A DNA stretch of 64,000 nt, from assembly GCF_905475465.1 (NCBI RefSeq), contig NC_062241.1:3100001-3164000 (forward strand), given 5' to 3'. Below, in pieces: positions 23,810-36,478 of this stretch. Position 1 is the stretch's first letter. Each line of letters begins with the position of its first letter. The notes beneath the pieces are model-generated. The model saw nothing but the letters and a program-made list of their open reading frames with translations, did not search any database and was not told the DNA's origin. The position numbers and the translations under genes were made by a program. Source of the stretch: Pieris napi (taxonomy: Eukaryota; Arthropoda; Insecta; Lepidoptera; Pieridae).

Positions 23810-25930
23810 GACACCGGTGTGAGTGATGACTATCTGCTTTCACTGTTAAAGACCATAGTGAAAGCCTTTGATTATAACCAACATAGTTTTATGTTGATTA
23901 TAATCATCAGCTTGAAGTTCATTTTTGTTACTTAATAAACAAATACCTAAGTTAGCTTTCCTTCTTCTATATTTAACCGACTTCAGAAAACTCGATAGAG
24001 ACGAAAAAATATTATTTTACCTTTTTATATATTTTTTTTAGTCTTAATGCATTTCGAGATTATATTTTGTCAATCTTTAACTAATGTATAAAACTCGCGT
24101 AAAATAATTGTACGGCTTTTATGGTGATATTACAGAAATATAAATGTTATTATGTTATTTATATTATGTTGTCGGAGGTATTAAGTGATTTATTTGCATT
24201 TATATATTATCATTTGTAACTAAATGGTATGATTAAGTAGGTATTACTTATTTCTGTTAACAAGTTTTTTTATTATATTTATAGATTTTTTTAAAGTGTC
24301 TCTTACGCTTTTGTTCAATATTATTTCTTTGAAGTTTGTCTCTGTTATGTTCATTCACTCAGTCACTCAGGACATGTAATACCGTCTTCATTCATTTTGC
24401 TTAACTCTGAGAACATAAGATGAGAATTCACCGTGACACTTCAACACTTGTGTGATCAGTCCCGTTTATTTTATTTCTTTATCTATTGAATACTAACTAC
24501 ATTAAAAACAAGCATACCTAAAGTGTGCATCCTTTTTTATAGCAAACTATTTAAATTGAAACGTAAACTATATGGAGTTAAAAAAGCAATTGTAGTGGAA
24601 CAGGCGATTACGCCGTCATATCGTACGCATGGCCAGAGACGCAAATTGTTTGCTAACCTGATTACAAACTACTCCACATTGTCTTTACCCCACTCCAATA
24701 TACGAACAGAAATTGAGTTTTTAAAGTGGGTACCGCTTTGGTTATATATATGTTACATTGTCCATATATCTCGTTAATAAATGCAACTAAGCTGGGTAAA
24801 TGATGCTCGATTAATTAATTAATTTAAAGCAATATATTTAATTTTCCTGCAATATAAACCTTTAGGTTCAAGATGGACAGTTAGTGTTACGTAAAGTTAA
24901 ATGTTGTCTCGTTTTATTAACTATTATAGAACAAGCTGGAAGAGGCCTATGAGTCACAAACACGCTGATTACCAAAAATGGGTGATGATGTATTAGATTA
25001 AGTTAGGTTATGTAACTTCAATAAGTGCTAATATATTAAACTGGGTGTCAACTAAGGCTTAGTATTTATATAATTGTTCTATTATTATAATTAATGATAA
25101 TAACAGAACAATTACTATAGATAATAGCTCCCTAGATATCAATATAAATAAGGATTTAATTACAACACACAGTCTTAATTATTTTAGACTGAATTAATCT
25201 TAATTAATTTTGACTTAGATTTCTTTTTTAATTTTATCTAATTTCGTTTGATAGAACATATTATGCGAGTACTACTAATTTTAACAGTACATACCTAGAC
25301 CATTTCCTTCAAGGAAATAAATTATATAGATTATAATAAATTTATTGCCACCTAAATAAATGCAATATTCAATAAAGATTATAATTATGAGGGAGTTCCC
25401 TCTCCACAAGGGACGCAATTCTCTCTAATTTGATTTAGTTTTGATCTCGTTTGTCTGTTCGTTTGTTCCCACTTTATTTACTAGGGAGACATAGGAAATT
25501 CTGTAACGTTTAGTTGCTAAATAATGTTTGAATTGTATATGTGTAAATTTACTATGATTATTATAGAAGCTAGTTCAATATTGTTGCATTGAAGTTAAAA
25601 TTTTAAACTTACTCGAAACCTTTAATGGTACTAGTTTTTTTTTCAATACACTACATTCATAGCACTTAAGACTAACGTGCACTGACACTAATTCACTAAT
25701 TCAAATCGTTTTGTCCTTTTCCACCTTCTCACTAGGCCTGTGGTGTCAATATGAATAACTGTTTTATAGAAATAAAGGGGAAAGAATTCTATTTTTGTAC
25801 GTTTGTAGCTAATTAACTTAAAAATTGCTGGACCGATTACAATTAAAATTCTACATTATCCTTCAGTAAGGTAGGCTATATTTATTTTTATAAAATATTT
25901 TAAATAAAGACAAGTGAAGAGACCGGCCAT
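23810..25930. other. AT-rich noncoding stretch
   Basis: No supported gene. Near 23970 a phrase TTTAACCGACTTCAG resembles a common lepidopteran repeat end (compare TTTTTAACCGGCTTCAAAAA at 18001-18020), but the element cannot be bounded. Confidence 0.35.
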
Positions 25931-26130
25931 AATGTTGAAATAAATAATCATACAAGGCAAAGTGGCAGGTAGAAGGAGACCTGGCCGCAGACGCACGTCC
26001 TGGTTGAAAAACTTGAGACAATAGTTTGGTCAAAGCACCAAGTCATTGTTTAGAAGCGCGGCATCCAAAATTAAAATAGCCATGATGATCGCCAACCTTC
26101 GCAAGGAGATGGCACTATAAGAAGAAGTGT
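25930..26130 (+). mobile_element. LINE C-terminal fragment (RTE-like)
   Basis: Translates as IQGKVAGRRRPGRRRTSWLK then NLRQ, a stop, and FGQSTKSLFRSAASKIKIAM then MIANLRKEM. The SWLKNLR, LFR-A and IAMMIANLR motifs recur in reverse at 53395-53530, and I know them from the C-termini of insect non-LTR reverse transcriptases. Truncated and with a stop. Confidence 0.65.
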
Positions 26131-26668
26131 ACATAATATAACGTCTATGATGCAGAGATGTGAAGACCATGAGTAAAAAATACGTAATATTATAATATAA
26201 ATTGTTTTTATTATTATATTGATTCATACAACTGGTTACGTTCCAGTTTTATGAATCAATTCTTTTGTAATTACTACAAGTAGTTGTTTTAATAGTACAA
26301 AACAAGAACCAGACTACAAGTTTTTACCAATATCATCAGTGAAGTTCAAAATGTATTGCAATTTAAAATATAAAAGGTTTAAGATATTACTTCTCCGTCT
26401 ATCAGCATGAAATCGAATTCAAGAATCAATTTGTCTACGGCTCTACAGAACAAACATTCAGGTAGAACGTCATAGAATATTCTATTCGCGGAAAATATTT
26501 GGTTTTCCTTATATTTTCTAGACTAACTTTTAATAGTTTAGTTTAGTAGTTCTTTAATGTGGTCCCTAAAGGATTTGATTCTAGTTATCTCATTATATTG
26601 TATCATATATATCAAAATTCGATAGATGTGAGTAAAGTTTTTATTACTCAAAAAAATGTATTAGTGAT

Positions 26669-26851
26669 ATGATGGGCGTTGGACCTCTTATAAGCTGTAG
26701 ACCAATTTTTCACGAACTCGGTAGTCTGACAGTACCAAGTTTGTATATCTTTGACGCAGTTATGACAGTAAAGAATCCAAAATTATTTAAAAAATATAAA
26801 GAAACTTGCTTGTATATACCGAGGGATCAACAAGGTGCTTTTATAGCGTGA
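26669..26851 (+). pseudogene. Reverse-transcriptase C-terminal fragment, probable
   Basis: ORF of 60 residues with SCRPIFHELGSLTVPSLYIF and a Lys-rich end. The pattern R-P-(I/L)-F-x-x-L/F-x-x-LT-x-x-S-L/I-Y-I is, to my knowledge, usual near the C-terminus of some insect LINE reverse transcriptases. The expected N-terminal RT motifs are absent. Directly followed by repeat R copy 2. Confidence 0.4.
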
Positions 26852-27046
26852 GCGAGTATTTAGACCATAAGTTTAACAATTATAAATGACTTAACTTCTT
26901 ATTATGACATTGCAAATAATTTCTATGGCATTTGCATGCTATTTATTTATAAATGGCTGATTGTGCGGACTTTTCTTGTTGATCGATCTAATTGTACCAC
27001 TATCTTGGCAAATAAACGATATATATTTTTTTTTATTATTATATTT
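26831..27046 (+). repeat. Dispersed repeat R, copy 2
   Basis: Second copy of the repeat at 23182-23390, moderately diverged. It ends in a long T/AT tract. Its position just after an RT-like C-terminus suggests a LINE 3' UTR. Confidence 0.5.
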
Positions 27047-27564
27047 TTTCTGTTCGAAAGGTGACCTGAAGTAATCGTAAGTAAGGTAATCAGGCCAGTA
27101 ACCTACTGGATTTAAGAAAGCAATGAAACATATAACCTAACGAAAAACATATATTTGCATAGTAAATATGTACAGTACAATAAAATCTTTTGATATGGTA
27201 ATGCACGAACAAGTATGGGTGTGTCTCCGAAACTTTTCTGTGACAAGCGACGTCTGCAGCCAACGTGAAATCAGTTGAAGCCTAGGTTTAGTAAATTTGC
27301 TAAATTTAAGTCGCCGCCGGTTTCTTGGGGAGTTATGCAAATTGTATTCCATGCGTACTGACTCTATGAAAAACGCAAAATTACTTTACATTTTTAAGCT
27401 AAAATGAAGAGGTAATTATTTAGGATTATTGCTAATACCATAAACAACACAGTTATACAACTGTTTTTTTTTTAATTTTAATTCCATATTTAAATATTGA
27501 TTCAAAACTTTTAATTATTATAAACACTTGACAACATCACAAAACAGGAAAAAGTAATAAAGGC

Positions 27565-27660
27565 TGTATGGGCAAGTCTGCCCATAGGTGCTGCCAATCA
27601 CGATGAGCTTCTCTGGGTTTTCGTCACACCTTCGCATTGTGTGACCAAAGTACGTAATAA
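27565..27660 (-). mobile_element. LINE reverse-transcriptase scrap (RTE-like)
   Basis: Minus-strand reading gives YFGHTMRRCDENPEKLIVIG followed by S-T-Y-G. YFGH-x-x-RR and LEKLI-x-G are motifs I know from the region just before the C-terminus of RTE-like LINEs. Confidence 0.5.
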
Positions 27661-27667
27661 TCTAAAA

Positions 27668-27895
27668 AACAAAAAAGTGTGTGTACTTATGTACACGCGT
27701 TAGAAGTTATACGTTGGCGTTACAAGATAAAAAATATCTCTTCAAAAATTTTATTCTACGTTTGTAGAAAGAACGACACTAACAATAGCAAAAACTAAAA
27801 TGTTGACTCTAGCTAACTTGAGGGTGTCGGTTTTTTGTGACAAAAATTTACTCTCATAATTTTTCCCTAACGCGCCAAAAGTAGTATAACTTCAA
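27668..27895. mobile_element. TIR MITE family M2 copy
   Basis: Left: GTGTGTACTTATGTACACGC then GTTAGAAGTTATACG. Right: CGCGCCAAAAGTAGTATAAC then TTC. It is longer than the 14498 copy because the centre retains AACTAAAATGTTGACT-type sequence, also present in the 55072 copy. Confidence 0.7.
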
Positions 27896-28326
27896 TAAAA
27901 AACTGTACTTCAGGATCCATTTCTGTTAATAATTTCTATTTATATTGATGGTTAACAGTAACCACTAGTAAACCTGGAAGACGCCACGGTTTATTGCACA
28001 GTGGGTAATTGCGAGCAAAGTTGAATAATCTGGCAGGCAAGGGTTGTGACATGGCCGTGGCAGATTGTTTGCACGCGAGGGTTTTTTGGTGCCGAGGGAA
28101 AATCTCTTGAGTTTGTTTCGATCAGATGCTCGCTGAATAGATTATCAGATTTGAATAGAATAAATTCTGTATTGTTTGGAAATCCATACGAAATAAACTA
28201 TGTTTTATTTCACGTTTTCGAAATGAATACTAGATCCTGTGTGGAAAGAGAACTAGCGTGACAGTTATGCGAACATATAAAATCCTATACTGCATAAAAA
28301 AATGTTACTGTGTAAAGAAACTGTCA

Positions 28327-28467
28327 CTTTTTTTAAATGTAACAGGCGGTAAACGGGCAGGAGGCTCATCTGATGTTAAGTGTTACCTCCGCCAAAGACA
28401 CTCACATAGCCAGAGGGCTCGCAAGTGCGTTGCCGGCCTTTTAAGAATTGGTACGCTCTTTTCTTAA
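28327..28467 (-). mobile_element. CR1/Jockey-like LINE 3' fragment
   Basis: Contains GGTAAACGGGCAGGAGGCTC, ATCTGATGTTAAGTG and AGGGCTCGCAAGTGCGTTGC then CGGCC, preceded by a short T run that represents the tail. Only the last 130 bp of the element are present. Confidence 0.7.
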
Positions 28468-28681
28468 ACTCCCACGACAGTTCTCTTTGCGCGAAGGTCT
28501 ATACTAGATGTTTTTATAAATCGCCTGATTTTGCGTAAACGTTGCTTTGAAATGGTAAAACGATTTGTAAAAGTAATGACATAATATTTGACATCATAGC
28601 CATATTATTGTACATATTATTAAACACATACTAATAGTAACACAAGTAAATTTATATGTGGAAAAAATCATTATAAAAATA

Positions 28682-28738
28682 TACTACGTTTGGCAGAAAA
28701 TGTGCCGTTGACACATGTGTGACTGTGTTTATTTTAGC
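28682..28738. repeat. 57-bp conserved dispersed motif, copy 2
   Basis: Partner of 18081-18137; five mismatches in 57 positions. Flanks do not match visibly. Confidence 0.6.
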
Positions 28739-29854
28739 TTTTTCCCAAAAAAGTATTCGCAAATTACATGTCTGATAGGAATTTTGTCAACCTATAGCAA
28801 ATTCAATACGATTATCATACAGATAATAAACGCATTGTCCGCGGCGATATCAAAGCTATATTAAAAGGTTTTATTTATTAGCTTTTAAGTGTTCTCCAAG
28901 AGCTTGATGGTTTATTTGAATGTTAAAATGTCAATTAGAATGTCATTGAATATTAACGATATTTTGATTGATTTAATTTACCTGTCAAGATATTGAGGGT
29001 TATCATCAGCATCCCAATTTAAAGTCTTGATTGAAAACGGATTGCTTTGTGGTGCTGTTTTGGCATTTCAATCAACTTTCCCTGATTACTGGCCTGATTT
29101 TTGGATCAGCCTTTGTGTCGTGTTTTGATCATGATTGTAGAAATTATAGTAATCATGATGGGTAATAGTACTTGTAATTACTTAGAAAATAATTCTGAGG
29201 ATGTGTAACAAACCCTTTTGTGAAAATGCTTCTTTTTCACCCCCATATAGTTCAAGTTTTTAAGGTCTAAGCTACCTTATCCTATACTATATAAATTACG
29301 GACATAAGCTTTTATATTGATTAATTTTTTCACCCTAAATATAATTCCATAACGCGTACAATTTAGGTTCCATAATTTCATATTCAGTCGCAATCACACC
29401 GAATGTCGATTGCGTAAATACACAGCCCGATATTATTTCCACAACGCATTTAAATTGGCAATTGTTGAACACGTAACAATGAAGGGCACGGCTTTATTCC
29501 GTGAATTAAAAACGCGATTCGCATTGAAATTGTCGCGGATTCCGCTCGAGTGCTCGACCAAAATGGAAACTTAACAACCGCAGTAAATAACCACAAATCA
29601 CTGGCTCCTAACGCCCAGGGCGAGATTTAAATTTACGCGCGAATGTAGCCATTAGTTGCGGTTGAGTTTCCATTGTATTCATATTTGAATTTCTTTCGAG
29701 GGAGCTTGGCCAAGGAAATAAAAGAATTTGAGAGCCAGAGCTACAAATCCATAGTTGATATCTCATATCTAAACCAATAGCTTTGACATTTTAATATCAG
29801 TGATAGAAATGCAGACAAATTTGATGTATTATTCAAGACTACTTGAAAGGTGAC

Positions 29855-29990
29855 CTCGGCAGAACAAACTATTGACTAGATGAACTGACGTCAAGACATC
29901 GTCAAGGAGGTGCTGGAGGAACATGGAGGAGGCCTACGTCCAGATATAGACAAAACAAGAAGCTGACTATAATGACTGCTACAAAAAGCG
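29855..29990 (+). mobile_element. LINE 3' coding tail (RTE-like), scrap
   Basis: Translates to WRNMEEAYVQI, a stop, then TKQEAD. This resembles the W-R-N-L-x-E-A-Y-V tails of insect LINEs known to me. Strongly degraded. Confidence 0.45.
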
Positions 29991-30498
29991 TTATCTTTGT
30001 ATTATCTTACTTACACATGAAGCCCGTACATTTGCCGTGTCAAAATGGACACAATACAAAATGCTCACGCGTCAAAATCAACATAAGATACGCTACAACG
30101 AATCAAAAAGACAGGGAGAGTGATGACGTATTATTATTTTAAAATTCATACAACGTATTACAATAGACCTTATATTATTGGTATTAGGATATAAAATCCT
30201 GATATAAGCGATTACGTCAACGTGTGGAAGAAAACGCGGTCGGTGCGTGTCGAATTAGCGGTTTTTACAATTTGAATTACGGATCGTATTATCGAGAAGT
30301 GCGAATAGCTGTTACAAAGGAACGTCAAAGAGCCATGAACAATTCGTCAATAATGAAACTGAACATTCCGATATTTTGTGCCTAATTGGCATCATCATTT
30401 ATTGCATTTATCAAAAACTCGAAATTAATGTTTATAATATTTTGGGATTTGATTTCGTCATGCTTATTTAGTCTTATTTAAAAAAAAACTATTATCAA

Positions 30499-30723
30499 TC
30501 TTTTAGGTTCGGGCCTCAGATTTCTGTCTCGTGATTAACTTTTGTCTAGGCAAACACGCCGTCGACTTTGTGGGTATAAGGTACTCCGATTTCCTCATGA
30601 TAAGACCTTCACGGTACGTTCAAGTGTTAAATGCGTTCATAGCAAGTCGATTGGTGCCCAGCCAGGGTTTGAACGACGATCTCAGGAATGAGAGCACGCT
30701 GGAGCCACTAGGACAACACTGCA
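30499..30723 (-). mobile_element. tRNA-derived SINE family A copy
   Basis: In reverse: head GCAGTGTTGTCCTAGTGGCT (A box), a B-box-like GTTCAAACCCTGG, then TTAACACTTGAACG, CGACGGCGTGTTT and the end GAGGCCCGAACCTAAAAGA. Degenerate but in the right order. Confidence 0.65.
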
Positions 30724-30789
30724 GTCTTAACAATTATAAATATTTCAGTTCAGACTGTTCAGACTGGAATATATCAATTATATTGTAAT

Positions 30790-31030
30790 TAAATACAATA
30801 TACCGTTTATAGTCATAAAACCAACGCAGAAATTGTTGCGTTATTATAGCGAGGGATTTGAGGTAGACGCATATAATCCCTTATAAGCTTTGCGTTCGCG
30901 GCTTCTGCGCCATTTCTCACAGGAAGTGATGTCACAGACAATGGATGGTGCACGTATCCGGCGCCTGCGCAGCTAACTAATGTTGCGAGTACATCCGAAT
31001 GCAATTTACGCAACCTACAGACTGCGGTTA
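30790..31030. other. GC-richer unexplained segment
   Basis: Contains AAGTGATGTCACAG and CCGGCGCCTGCGCAGC in an otherwise AT-rich area. Neither strand gives a convincing exon. It might be regulatory; this is only a composition-based remark. Confidence 0.2.
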
Positions 31031-31417
31031 ATGATAAACTTAATGACTCTTTAGTGGTATTTAAGTGTTATTTAAATGGGGATTACACAATGAGGGAGGA
31101 GTATTTTTTACTTATTATCTGGTAGAGTAAGTGAAGTTATGTCTCACAAACTTGTTCCTTGGTTTTATCCTAAGACTTGATACTGAAACTTCTTATAATC
31201 AGATCGAGTTTATTGGACAATTAATAGTTATGTAGAAAAAATTTAACACAAAAACAAGGTGTCGCCTCGCCATCGCCATCGCATTAATAGAGACTGTAAA
31301 TAGTGGGTTTGAATACTTTCTTATGTTAAATATCAAGTTATGGTTAGCTTGTAATTTCCGCATATGATTGGATATCCAAGTGAAGAAACAAATTAGACAT
31401 CGCGTATGTAGACAGTA

Positions 31418-31687
31418 GAGCAGTGTTGGCCTAGTGGCTTCAGCGTGCGACTCTCATACCTGAGGTCGTAGGTTCAATCCCCGGCCGTGCACCAGTGGAC
31501 TTTCTTTCTATGTGCGCATTTAACATTTGCTCGAACGGTGAAGGAAAACATCATGCCTTAGACCGGCTTGTGTCAGGCACTGGAGGCTGATCACCTACTT
31601 GCCTATTAGATTGACAAATAATTATGTAACAAATCTGAGGCCCAGACCTAAAAAGGTTGAAGCATCACTAATTTATTTTTATTATTT
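31418..31687 (+). mobile_element. tRNA-derived SINE family A, best copy
   Basis: Head GCAGTGTTGGCCTAGTGGCT with an A box (TGGCCTAGTGG), anticodon-like arm, B box GGTTCAATCCC and a CCGGCCGTGCACCA end. The body then has TTCTATGTGCGCATTTAACA, GCTCGAACGGTGAAGGAAAA, CAGGCACTGGAGGCTGATCA, CTACTTGCCTATTAGATTGA and CTGAGGCCCAGACCTAAAAA, with a T-rich end. Body and tail are shared with at least seven other copies here, so it is a SINE and not a tRNA gene. Confidence 0.85.
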
Positions 31688-31699
31688 AAACGGGATTAA

Positions 31700-33635
31700 A
31701 TATGCTACACAGTTTGTATAATTGGATAAACATGTCAACAAATAGTCAGAACGTAATCTTGTCGAAGTTCATTAACTAACAGTTTTAGATGTTAAATAAA
31801 CATTGAAATATTTATTGAATAACTGGATGGTATTATGCAATACTAAATCATAGGGGCCGAAAGTGGCTTCAGCAAGATAAAACTTCGAAATAAAGAAGGA
31901 ATAATAAGTATATAGAAAGAAAGAAAAATCTTTATTATACAAAGAAAAAATGATGTTTACTTAAAAGAGCAAGTGCACTAGCCCACACTAGGATTCCCTG
32001 TGTGGTGGGCCGCTAGTCCATTTGACATATTTATGATTTTAGATACTTGACGTAATAAATAGCCATAACACTTACACAAACACAAACTGTCCGTTACATA
32101 ATAGGACAGGTTAAACAGAGCTAATTTAAAGATCTTAAGGAACTTAAGGACATCCTTACACTTAATTTGTCTTTCACTATCTTCAAAATCTACCTATTAA
32201 TTTAACTAAAAATTTATTTTAACTGTTAAAAGTTGCATAAAACTAACCCAGGACCCCCATAGATTAAGAACGCTAATCACCAAGGGTGAAAACTACCCCT
32301 CGCGACACAAGTGTTAAAAACACAATAAGAAACATAATTCGTTACAAAATAACATCGAAACACAATCTATCTATACATTTAACCTTATAACAACGTCATA
32401 AAGTCTACTATTTAAAAAATATATGCATTGGATGTTTGTATGTATGATTCGTAACGCCTATAAAGTGTCATATCATTGAAATATAAATACATATTTTTCA
32501 ATTGCATCATTCAAAATAAAAAAGGGTGAACAGTTTCATTATACCATGATAGCATTTTGAGATGAGTGTTATGAATTTTTAGTGGGAATATTTAAATGTT
32601 TATTTTATTTGAATTTAAAGTATTGAAAAGTATAATTAGTATGAGATTCCCCTGAGACTAGACTTAGGGTCTGTACTCTGTATTAATTCTTTGTATACAG
32701 ATAGATTATTATTATTCCTCAATGCAGACTAGATGTCTGATTGCACCGTTATAAACATATTCTATAAAACTGTCTCGATACTTTAAATGATGAAGATTAC
32801 AAAAAAGATACTTTCAGTAACCATGCTTCCTGCAAAGTACTCCTGGACATTTTTGAATTTAAATATTTGAGTTAATTAAATTTAGGTTATAATAGATTTG
32901 ATTATTTATGTAATATCATTGATGTGATTGGTAAGACAAGTATAAAGTAATCTTATAAATAACAAAATAATTTCATTTTTCTTTTGTAATGTATATTAAA
33001 ATATTGCGGTAATAAAGCTAACTTAACTTAAATTATATTTTTCGCATATTTATTTTATAGACACATTACTATAAAATATTGAACGTTCCGACGTATATTA
33101 TACAAAAATCTGATTATATTTTTAAACAGTTTTGTCTATGGTCTTTCAAAACGAAACATATCTATTAATGAGTACACAAACATTTCCTTTGTACATTCGT
33201 ATACATATGTACAATATACGTATAAACATACGTACTCAACGAATATTCTTAGCTTAGTGCCTTAAGCGGACTACTCTCACTGTTTGAGCCAAGGCTGTAG
33301 ATTTTGCTCACACAAGATTTCTTAGTTTTATAAGCGGGGATTCAGTAAATCGTGGGAGTTACGCCCCGAGAGTAAAGCCAGATTCAGGTTCTCTCTTCAA
33401 CAGTTACATTGCAGTCATTCGATTCATAGCAATTAACGTTTCATTATTTCACTTATATTTCGCTATTGTACGCGAGTGGGTAATACAGACTAAACAAAAA
33501 TCTTCTGTTATTTAAAGCAGCTTCGTGAGGAACACGATTTAGAAATTGATGGCAAATGTCAAAGATACAAGGTTGATCGTATACCTGCCGAAGAAAATTA
33601 ATGAAACAGGCTACTGTGTGTATAATTTAGAATAT
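31700..33635. other. AT-rich noncoding stretch
   Basis: No supported gene. The part 31905-32330 begins with an A-rich tract and AATCTTTATTATAC, which has the look of a reversed 3' end of a transcript or LINE, but no coding partner was found. Confidence 0.35.
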
Positions 33636-33641
33636 GTTTAA

Positions 33642-33710
33642 TAATACCCCTTTACCCGTGAAGGGGTTCCGATCGACGGTACTGAAGGAAGCTAGGATAT
33701 AGGTGGCAAG
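33642..33710 (+). mobile_element. RTE-like LINE extreme C-terminus
   Basis: TTTACCCGTGAAGGGGTTCC continues to an FTREGVPIDGTEGS reading and a TAG. The same segment, FTREGVLIDGTEDS and stop, is at 56375-56424. The rest of the element is missing. Confidence 0.6.
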
Positions 33711-34176
33711 CAAAAGTTTTTTTTTAAATAAAAATGTAAAATAAGCCAAGCTGTGTATGATTTGTTTTTGTCATTATTTGAAATAAAACGGCCTTTATTA
33801 TTACTATAAATATCCTAAACCCGACAACTAACTTTAAAGTCACACAAATGCAAAATATTCTGAGCAAAAAGTAATTTAACAGGGGTCGGGTAAAGTAATA
33901 TTTTAAAGACACGTGCCGGAAGCGGACATAACGGACGTCATCTATTACACGCTGTTATCTCGATTCAGCCTCTGATATTGTATAACGTATTTCTTTAATG
34001 ATCCGGTATGCATATTTAAAATCTTATTGTGGATTTTTTTTTTAATATGGTACTCTTTTAACAAATGTCCTTTTTCCATCAACTGCTGATTACGCAGCGA
34101 TTAAAATAGATACTTTAGTTAACGATGTAATGATGCATGTATGCATTTTTATGCATAAAATCGAATAGGCAATTAT

Positions 34177-34272
34177 AGGAGGAAAACGGGCAGGAGACTC
34201 ATCTGATGTTAAGTGATGCCGCCGCCCATGGACACTTACATAGCCAGGAGGCTCGCAAGTGCGTTGCCGGCC
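34177..34272 (-). mobile_element. CR1/Jockey-like LINE 3' fragment
   Basis: AAAACGGGCAGGAGACTCAT, CTGATGTTAAGTGATGCC and GCTCGCAAGTGCGTTGCC then GGCC. Abruptly cut at 34272. Confidence 0.7.
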
Positions 34273-34344
34273 GATTTTTTGTATTTAATATACAAAAATT
34301 TTGGCCCGAATTTGAAGATATTATCTAACTTATTTCTTTTATTT

Positions 34345-34484
34345 ATCTTGATGTTTTCTTTCACCGTTCGAGCGAATTTTAAATGCGCTCATAGGAAAAA
34401 AGTCTATTACTACAGCTGGGGATCAAACCTACGACCTCAGGCATGAGAGTCACACGCTGAGGCCACTAGGCTAATACTGCTCAT
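34345..34484 (-). mobile_element. tRNA-derived SINE family A, partial
   Basis: In reverse: GAGCAGTATTAGCCTAGTGG head, B box GGTTTGATCCC, then AAATTCGCTCGAACGGTGAA and AGAAAACATC. The 3' half is missing. Confidence 0.7.
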
Positions 34485-34964
34485 TTAAAACCTTTTTTTT
34501 TAAACCTACGACTACTATTAATAAATGACAATCCTCGAATAGAAATTAATTCAAAATGAATGCATACAAAGCTCTGGTTAAACAATCCAGTCTTTTATGA
34601 TTGAATTACTCACCGCTTGCTCAATGAAATATGAAGAAAAATAATTAATCGAAGGGAAGCCTGCGCCATAAATTGCATGTTACATATCTAACGAAGTGTT
34701 AACGGTAATCGCATCACAGTATTGCACATCTGTTCTCTGGCTTACGAACTTAATACATAGATTTTGTAATCCTGTATAGTGTTTGAACTACAGCTACAGC
34801 TTTGTTTGTTTATCTATCTGGTTATGAGATACTCCATACACTATACTCCAAACTGTTATACTGTATTTTAACAACAGCTACTTGTTAGCTTTTTGAAGTT
34901 CGAATATCGAAAATTCGAATTTGAATATTGTAATCGGTTTATTTTTTTAAACAATTACTCGTGA

Positions 34965-35150
34965 ACCCGACAGACAATGTCCGGTACACATATCTTAAAT
35001 TAAAATATTTCAAACTGAAAATCATATATTTGTAAATCTCGAATCCATTTGAACACACACAAAAAAAGTCATCAAGTTGGTCCACCCATTTGGTAGGTTA
35101 CATTGCAAATAAACACGAAATATATACATACAGATTAAATTATATAAGTA
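34965..35150 (+). repeat. Probable non-LTR 3' UTR fragment
   Basis: Opens with ACTCGTGAACCCGACAGACA and ends in ATATATACATACAG, the same layout as 15735-15962. Diverged; no exact second copy. Confidence 0.3.
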
Positions 35151-35218
35151 GTAAAACTATACTGTTGAGAAATAATATATATGGTTCAAACGTTGTTTTT
35201 ACATATTTAAACTATAAT

Positions 35219-35490
35219 GTAGTCTCATCCTGGAGGTGGTAGGTTCGATCCCCGGCTGTGTATCTATGGAATTTCTGTCTGTGTGCGCAATTAACATTCG
35301 CTCGAACGGTGAAGGAAAATATCGTGAGGAAAACGGCTTGTCATAGACCCAAAATGTAGACGGCGTGTGTCAGGCAGACTACGCTGATCACCTACTTGCC
35401 TATTAGATTGACTATGATCATGAAACAGATACAAAAATCCCAGATCTAAAAAGATTGTATCGCCACTGGTTTTTTTGTTTTTTTAGTTTG
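35219..35490 (+). mobile_element. tRNA-derived SINE family A, head partly lost
   Basis: The A-box portion is gone. GGTAGGTTCGATCCCCGGCT (B box) is followed by TTCGCTCGAACGGTGAAGGA, AGACGGCGTGTGTCAGGCAG, GATCACCTACTTGCCTATTA and AGATTGTATCGCCACTGG, then a T-rich end. Confidence 0.75.
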
Positions 35491-36419
35491 GTACATTAAT
35501 TACTTTTACGGCATGCGATCAGCCAGTATTAACTAAACCGAAACAAATATTTGTCGGCAATCGATGCCAAGCTAGAGTCAGGTTTCATTAGCAGACGTAC
35601 AATAATAAAATATTAAATAAACTCGTATTTACAGTTTGCAAAATATTCATCTTCAATATATAAATATTGTCATAAAACCTAATTGGGTTCATGGATACGC
35701 AATTGTACTCGTTATCAAAATATATAATGATGAGATATCTCCATCACTTGTTTTGATCTGGTAAAACTCAATAATAATCAGATCCAAAAACATGCCACTT
35801 ACACAACTGGACTTTACACAAAATACTAATTACAAAAAGCAAAAGTTTCATATAAATTATTATGAATTAATTACTTGTGTTAAGTTCAATAAGTAACAAG
35901 ATACCAGACTTCAAATTGAAATATCAAAAACCCCACATTTCATGATGAGCACTCATAATATAGCCATTTTAATAACAATGCGCCATAGTACAATACCGCG
36001 GCGTGTCTCGCTCCACTGGTTTTCAATCCATTCGCATTTTTACTCCATTCTGTTTCCACTCGCCGTGCATTATTATAGGAAATGAAAAGATCTGTATTTT
36101 TTCCTTGGGATTAGTCCGAGATAATGTTTTTGCTTTTATTTTTGACAGACTGATGAGTAGTTCAGTGAACTTTGGGAACGGTGTTCGACCTGGTTTTTTG
36201 CGTAAGTTACAAGAACAGATACTAAATATAAACAAGTGTAGGTTAATTGTCCACTTTTTTTTTGTAGAACTTTCGTATGGGTCGGTATGATGTAGGCGTT
36301 TTAGACTTTAGTTAGACTTGAGAGAGGAAGCGTTTCAAAGGAACAATATTTTGATGTTTTGGGGTTTTATAACTGGTAGTAAACGTAAATTTAAAATTAA
36401 TTTAACTTCTTTCTGACAA

Positions 36420-36478
36420 TTCAAAAGTGTACTTATTTACCTACATGAATAAAGATATTTTGAGTTTGAGATTATGAT
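36420..36478 (+). repeat. LINE 3' terminus scrap
   Basis: GTGTACTTATTTACCTACAT then GAATAAAGATATTTTGAGTT then TGAG: the reverse complement of the motif at 13595-13630. Confidence 0.5.

Noticed and set aside
31418..31490. tRNA gene candidates at SINE heads (also 37439, 45412, 50801)
   Set aside because: A and B boxes are present, but the sequences continue into shared SINE bodies and occur in many diverged copies; the arms do not fold as complete tRNAs.
36003..36290. 95-residue plus ORF and 70-residue minus ORF at the same place
   Set aside because: Neither shows motifs, good splice context or biased composition; overlapping on both strands suggests chance.
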